Positions 4,681 through 7,960 of a stretch of 7,960 bases of DNA are shown here, in pieces (the stretch's first letter is position 1; every line of letters starts with the position of its first letter). Location of the stretch: contig JAFTNB010000185.1 of assembly GCA_017452115.1 (NCBI GenBank), positions 1-7,960 on the forward strand, in the 5' to 3' direction. Source of the stretch: Alphaproteobacteria bacterium. GTDB lineage: Bacteria > Pseudomonadota > Alphaproteobacteria > RF32 > CAG-239. Position numbers and translations under genes: made by a program. The notes under the pieces were generated by a model. It did not search any database, was not told the origin of the DNA, and saw only the letters and a program-made list of their open reading frames with translations.

Positions 4681-7125
4681 TTGGTTGAAGAGCTAAAAGA
4701 TGCATCCGATATAAAAAAATTAATCGGAAAAAATAAAGGCGAAGAAGATCCTATTCTCGTTGCTCAACGTTTTTTAAATATTTTTCGTCAGTTACATATC
4801 TTTGACCAGAAAAGGCGTGACGAATTCAACTCAATGATATTATCGCAACCTGCAGAAATCAGAGGGGCTTTCGGATTACTCCCCGGCGGTTCTGTATTAC
4901 AGGAATATGTTGACGAATTAGAAATAAGCAAAGGAATGGCAAAAAGCAATACTTCTAATGCCGTATCGTCTTCAATCTTAACGTCAACTCAAGAAAAAGA
5001 ATCTCCTTTAGCTAAAATAAAAAATGCACAACAACAAGCAGCTTCTCCGGCTCAAGTAAATATTTCCGGTGATGCAAAATTGGTGGCAGATGCCAGTTTT
5101 GCCCAAGTGCTATCACAATCCGTATCAAGTGCATTAATGGCCGCAAATGCGTCGAAAGAAGATAATTTCGATAAATTGGTAGAAGCAATAAAAGAAAACT
5201 CCGGCAATGGAAAAATTGTTCCGGATGAAAAATTTGCAGCAGCAATGGCTCGGGCTTTTTCTCAGGCTCTGCAATATTCAGATGCAGGAAAAAAAGCTGA
5301 TATAAAAGAATTGATTAATGCTGTTCGAGAAAGCAGAAAAATAGAATGGCCGGAAGGAATTTCTTTTGGAGGAGCTAATAGTGCCCCGACACAATTAATT
5401 GCAGATGAGGTTTCTTTTGCTAAAACAATTGCTATGACTGTTGCCAAAGTTATTCAAGACAGTAATAACAATGCAAATTTAAGTTCAGAAATAAAAGATT
5501 TGGCGTCTGCCGTAAGAGAAAGCAGAAAGATAGAATTTCCTGAAGGTTTCTCTTTAGGAAATACATCAACTATCAGTTCATCTACACCACTAATTTCTGA
5601 TGAAACAGCATTTGCTAAAATAATTGCCGAGGCAATGGCTAAAGTTATAAATGTAGGCAGTAATGCAGTAACTTCTTCACCAGATATTAAAGAATTGATT
5701 AATGCAATTATGGAAAAAAACAACTCGAATGCCGAAGCAATTTCAAAAGCTATGGTTTCCGGTATTAGTCCTCTACTCAATTCTCTAGAAAAAAATAAAA
5801 ATGCTATTGCTACCCCAACAAAAATAAGTTTAGACACAGATAGTAATTTCTCAGAAATCATCGCCAAAGCTTTTACTCAAACTTTTGAAATATCTGAAAA
5901 AAGACATCAGGAACAAACAGAACGTTTAATTGCCGGTTTTCAAGAAGCATTAAGCAAAGATAAGAATAATTCTTTTGAAGCAAAAAATAATAAAAGTAAA
6001 CAATTAAACCAACAACAATCTTCTTCTATTGCTAATGAACAATTAGAAAAAATCACTCAAGACTTTACCAAAACTTTGCAAAGTATTAATGATAGCCGCA
6101 AATCTGAGAATCGTGAAATATCTCAAGCAATCAAAGAAACAAGCAAAGAATTGCTGCAAATGTTTGCTAAACAGAATACCAATAAGGGATATATTGCACA
6201 AACTCAAGATAAAGAAATGATTAATGAAATCATTACTCAAGTTGCACAAGTGCAATCTAATATCTTTCAAGAGATGGCCAAGCAGCAAACTACAGAGTTA
6301 TCAAGTATAATATCTCTAGCCTTAAAAGAAAGCCAAAAAACATCTGTTGATACTATTGTTAATGCCGTAAGTAAACTTCATTCCAGCCGCTCAATATTTA
6401 ACTTTACTACCCCTAAAATATTTAGTGAAGATATTGAGAATATCGACGATGCAGAAATACCTGATAATAAACAGGACACATCCAATGATATTATCTCTCA
6501 AATAAACGTTAAAGATAAAAAATCTTCTGTTGCCAAATATATTAAATCTGCATTCGAACGCTCTTCTTCAATTGAAGAAACTCCTACATCCAGTGCAGAT
6601 TGGGGATTTTCAACCAATGAACAGCTTGAAACTATCACCAATAATCATGATGATAACACTACCATAGCAAATAATAATAGCGAATGGGAATATGAGGAAA
6701 ATGATACAGATGAACCTCAAGGATTAGAAGGTGAAGACTGGGAATGGGAATATGAGGAGGATAATGAAGTAAGCGGCACAGAAGGTGAAGATTGGGAATG
6801 GGAGTATGAAGAAAATGATACGGATATTTCCAATACTCAAAATGAAATTTATAATTATGAAGAGAATGAAACCCTACAACAAGGTTTAGAAGGTGAAGAC
6901 TGGGAGTGGGAATATGAAGAAGATGAAACAATAGAAGAAGAAAATGTTTCCCTTTCTGCCGCCCCAATAATAAATAGTCAAAATGATGAGGACCAATCTT
7001 TTGATAATACCTTTGTTCCTATTGAAACACCTGTATTTGAAGATAAGGGAGAAATTGTTATTGCAGAGTTAAGAAACAAGCAAAATTTTACAGATCCATA
7101 TCTTATGGATAACGTAGGTGTTTAA
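4681..7125 (+). CDS. Large repeat-rich cytoplasmic protein with acidic Trp/Tyr repeat region (family not recognised)
   Basis: An 814-residue protein with no signal peptide or membrane segment. The TTG start is chosen because a TGA in frame at 4672-4674 closes the frame upstream, the next in-frame ATG lies ~50 codons on inside conserved-looking sequence, and ACAGG sits ten bases before the TTG. Residues ~22-87 look like a compact folded domain (LVAQRFLNIFRQLHIFDQ, then EIRGAFGLLPGGSVLQEY). Residues ~131-430 hold about five degenerate helical repeats with the pattern DExxFAKxIAxAxAKVI followed by IKELINAVRESRKIE. Residues ~451-570 continue as Gln/Lys/Glu-rich helix, probably coiled coil, possibly with two more divergent copies. 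Residues ~580-760 are acidic and contain the WEWEYEE repeats; a short less acidic C-terminus ends in LMDNVGV. The layout suits a scaffold, chaperone-like or secreted substrate protein, but I know no family to name. It is the first gene after a strong promoter, with the 157-aa gene 67 bases behind. Confidence 0.85.
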   Translation: MVEELKDASDIKKLIGKNKGEEDPILVAQRFLNIFRQLHIFDQKRRDEFNSMILSQPAEIRGAFGLLPGGSVLQEYVDELEISKGMAKSNTSNAVSSSILTSTQEKESPLAKIKNAQQQAASPAQVNISGDAKLVADASFAQVLSQSVSSALMAANASKEDNFDKLVEAIKENSGNGKIVPDEKFAAAMARAFSQALQYSDAGKKADIKELINAVRESRKIEWPEGISFGGANSAPTQLIADEVSFAKTIAMTVAKVIQDSNNNANLSSEIKDLASAVRESRKIEFPEGFSLGNTSTISSSTPLISDETAFAKIIAEAMAKVINVGSNAVTSSPDIKELINAIMEKNNSNAEAISKAMVSGISPLLNSLEKNKNAIATPTKISLDTDSNFSEIIAKAFTQTFEISEKRHQEQTERLIAGFQEALSKDKNNSFEAKNNKSKQLNQQQSSSIANEQLEKITQDFTKTLQSINDSRKSENREISQAIKETSKELLQMFAKQNTNKGYIAQTQDKEMINEIITQVAQVQSNIFQEMAKQQTTELSSIISLALKESQKTSVDTIVNAVSKLHSSRSIFNFTTPKIFSEDIENIDDAEIPDNKQDTSNDIISQINVKDKKSSVAKYIKSAFERSSSIEETPTSSADWGFSTNEQLETITNNHDDNTTIANNNSEWEYEENDTDEPQGLEGEDWEWEYEEDNEVSGTEGEDWEWEYEENDTDISNTQNEIYNYEENETLQQGLEGEDWEWEYEEDETIEEENVSLSAAPIINSQNDEDQSFDNTFVPIETPVFEDKGEIVIAELRNKQNFTDPYLMDNVGV
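5071..5970 (+). repeat. Degenerate helical protein repeats (about five copies)
   Basis: Within the 814-aa product the motif around F140, F185, F246, F311 and F390 recurs (ASFAQVL, EKFAAAM, VSFAKTI, TAFAKII, SNFSEII). Each is followed by a second helix such as KLVEAIKEN, IKELINAVRES, IKDLASAVRES, IKELINAIMEK or TERLIAGFQEA. Copy spacing is 45, 61, 65 and 79 residues. Copies two and three also share the linker RKIE(W/F)PEG and are alike in DNA (5326-5370 versus 5515-5559, 36 of 45 bases identical), so that duplication is the youngest. Confidence 0.7.
6667..6924 (+). repeat. Tandem acidic repeats with core EGEDWEWEYEE(D/N)
   Basis: Five units begin near residues 663, 683, 701, 718 and 737 of the 814-aa product, a period of 17-20 residues. 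Units at 683, 701 and 737 match EGEDWEWEYEE(D/N) almost exactly; the first keeps only EWEYEEN and the fourth only NYEEN. The DNA of the three best copies (6727-6762, 6781-6816, 6889-6924) differs mainly at third codon positions, so the protein sequence appears to be maintained by selection. Confidence 0.85.
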
Positions 7126-7180
7126 TAATCTAAAAAGTGATTTACAAACCTGTTTTACTCTACTAAATTAAAGTAAATGA

Positions 7181-7187
7181 AAGGTGG
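7181..7187 (+). promoter_or_regulatory. Shine-Dalgarno that sets the start of the 157-aa gene
   Basis: AAGGTGG lies five bases before ATG 7193. The in-frame GTG at 7184 is inside this ribosome binding site, so it is unlikely to be the start. Confidence 0.8.
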
Positions 7188-7192
7188 TAAAG

Positions 7193-7666
7193 ATGACAGA
7201 TAATCAATCCTCTCCATCCGGTGGAGTTTCTAAAGAAACATTATGGTATCTTGATAATTATATTCGGCTGAGAGATTATCTTGACAGAACAATATCAAGA
7301 ATTGCGGCAAGATGTGTACGTTCAGGAAATATTGCTGTAGAAGAATACCCTTTTTATGGCTATATTCTTGATGTATTAGAAGAAATCTGCGATACGGGAG
7401 ATTTCTTGTTGGAACATAAAGAAATTTATCCTTATATTGAGAAAAAAATTGTCGGTGGATTAAACGGATTAAAAAAAGACCTGCGAGAATATAAAATAGA
7501 ACTTAAAAATAATACATCTCCGGAAATGATTAAACAAGATGACAGCGAGTTGGAAAAAATGAAAAAAGCTCTGGGAGATGTAGATAAAACAGTTGATCCG
7601 ACTATTGGTGCCGGAATGAGTATGGATGAAGTTGTAAATAAAATATTACAAGAAAATAGCGAATAA
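7193..7666 (+). CDS. Small helical protein of unknown function (157 aa)
   Basis: The ATG at 7193 is preceded by AAGGTGG at ideal distance, giving 157 residues; a GTG nine bases earlier would overlap that site. No signal peptide or membrane helix is seen. Residues ~1-10 are Ser/Pro/Gly-rich and probably flexible. Residues ~13-100 look like an all-helical core rich in Tyr, Leu, Arg and Asp/Glu (LDNYIRLRDYLDRTISRIAA, then YPFYGYILDVLEEICDTGDF), with cysteines at positions 41 and 66. A charged linker and a short C-terminal helix (SMDEVVNKILQEN) follow. I do not recognise the family. The gene is 67 bases after the large repeat protein and nine bases before the next short frame, so it is probably co-transcribed with both. 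A cytoplasmic adaptor or chaperone for the large acidic protein fits the context but is speculation. Confidence 0.85.
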   Translation: MTDNQSSPSGGVSKETLWYLDNYIRLRDYLDRTISRIAARCVRSGNIAVEEYPFYGYILDVLEEICDTGDFLLEHKEIYPYIEKKIVGGLNGLKKDLREYKIELKNNTSPEMIKQDDSELEKMKKALGDVDKTVDPTIGAGMSMDEVVNKILQENSE

Positions 7667-7675
7667 TTAGGAGAT

Positions 7676-7753
7676 ATGTCACAATACCAAACACATGATG
7701 GCAGTGATGATATTATACCAGATATAAAAGCCCCGACAAATAAAGGAAACTAA
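7676..7753 (+). CDS. Possible 25-codon microprotein
   Basis: ATG 7676 follows AGGAG (7669-7673) by two bases, the same tight layout as the AGGTGAT-ATG of the VirB6-like gene, and the frame runs to TAA 7751-7753. The product is short, hydrophilic and acidic in the middle (DGSDDIIPDIKAP), with no membrane helix. It sits nine bases after the 157-aa gene and six before the lipoprotein gene, filling the space as an operon member would. Its 3' end carries the AAAGGA (7742-7747) that may serve as ribosome binding site for the lipoprotein, so it could be a coupling leader rather than a functional peptide. At this length coding status cannot be proven from one sequence. Confidence 0.45.
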   Translation: MSQYQTHDGSDDIIPDIKAPTNKGN

Positions 7754-7759
7754 AGAATA

Positions 7760-7960
7760 ATGAAATTATATAAAATATGTGTATTGTTTGTTGTTGTTTT
7801 ATTAAGCAGCTGTAAGGTTAACCCTCAGCCGGTTATTGTAATGCCCAATAATCAAATTACTGCACAAATTGATGAACCGCAACAATTGTCAATTAAAACT
7901 TCTGAAGGCGCAAGGGTTTTAGATTTGGAAGCTCCGTTACGTTGTAGTGTGAATTGGTCA
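7760..7960 (+). CDS. Lipoprotein, N-terminal part (runs off the window)
   Basis: The first 67 codons of a gene that continues past the right edge. The N-terminus is a lipoprotein signal peptide: MKLYK, a hydrophobic core of Val and Leu, then the lipobox LSSC with the lipidated Cys at residue 18. Lys follows the Cys; no Asp is present at +2, so outer-membrane sorting would be expected under the enterobacterial Lol rule. The mature part begins with a Pro/Asn/Gln-rich linker, then alternating polar and hydrophobic residues that suggest beta-strands. Type IV secretion systems carry outer-membrane lipoproteins (VirB7, or DotC/DotD in the Dot/Icm type), and the nearby VirB6-like gene makes such a role conceivable, but I see no diagnostic motif for any of these. 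It is six bases behind the short frame and probably in the same operon. Confidence 0.85.
   Translation, partial: MKLYKICVLFVVVLLSSCKVNPQPVIVMPNNQITAQIDEPQQLSIKTSEGARVLDLEAPLRCSVNWS

Noticed and set aside
5454..5867. 137-codon open frame on the minus strand
   Set aside because: It lies wholly inside the well-supported 814-aa gene and mirrors its helical repeats, so it is a shadow.
6659..6967. 102-codon open frame on the minus strand across the acidic repeats
   Set aside because: It is the complement of the GAA/TGG-rich repeats, which lack reverse-strand stops by composition. It gives a His/Leu/Pro-rich low-complexity product and has no ribosome binding site.
7141..7177. Possible promoter (TTTACA, 17 bases, TAAATT) and inverted repeat TTTACT/AGTAAA before the 157-aa gene
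   Set aside because: Both are weak matches in AT-rich spacer. The -10 is poor and the 6-bp repeat is short, so read-through from the upstream gene is the simpler view.
7184..7192. GTG 7184 as the start of the 157-aa gene
   Set aside because: The GTG is part of the AAGGTGG ribosome binding site for ATG 7193.
1..7960. CRISPR arrays, tRNA or rRNA genes, insertion sequences, attachment sites
   Set aside because: No regularly spaced DNA repeats, RNA gene signatures, transposase motifs or terminal inverted repeats were seen. The only repeats are within coding sequence or are short operator-like elements.

Overview
The window is about one-third G+C, densely coded on the + strand, and bacterial. 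A VirB6/TrbL-type channel protein, a lipoprotein signal peptide, sigma-70-like promoters and a phage-repressor-like regulator point to a Gram-negative bacterium. The low G+C and the large VirB6-like protein with long extensions recall host-associated Alphaproteobacteria (Rickettsiales and related low-GC lineages). That placement is an inference; no taxonomic marker gene is present.

Left part (1-3354): the 3' end of one gene with a basic Gly/Ala/Lys-rich tail runs, after a 5-base gap, into a 1013-codon gene. Its product has a signal peptide, an M23 (LytM-type) zinc endopeptidase domain with its metal ligands intact, a seven-helix VirB6/TrbL-like membrane core and a ~425-residue hydrophilic tail. 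This looks like part of a type IV secretion or conjugation locus in which a peptidoglycan-cutting domain is fused to the inner-membrane channel.

Middle (3355-4527): a single gene with its own promoter region and a textbook intrinsic terminator encodes a repressor-like protein. It has two XRE helix-turn-helix domains and a C-terminal LexA/CI-like (S24) fold whose Ser-Lys dyad appears to be lost. Repeated TTTGTAC elements lie upstream and may be its operators.

Right part (4528-7960): a strong extended -10 promoter leads into a probable operon. Gene one (814 aa, TTG start) has a distinctive N-terminal domain, several degenerate copies of a helical repeat, coiled-coil-like sequence and a highly acidic Trp/Tyr repeat block. 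Gene two is a 157-aa helical protein. A possible 25-codon gene with a good Shine-Dalgarno follows, then the start of a lipoprotein that runs off the window. I do not recognise the family of any of these four.

A working model is an envelope-spanning secretion or conjugation apparatus (left) beside an accessory operon of cytoplasmic scaffold-like proteins and a lipoprotein (right), separated by a regulator. Only the VirB6/M23 and XRE/S24 assignments rest on recognisable families; the functional link between left and right rests on proximity alone.
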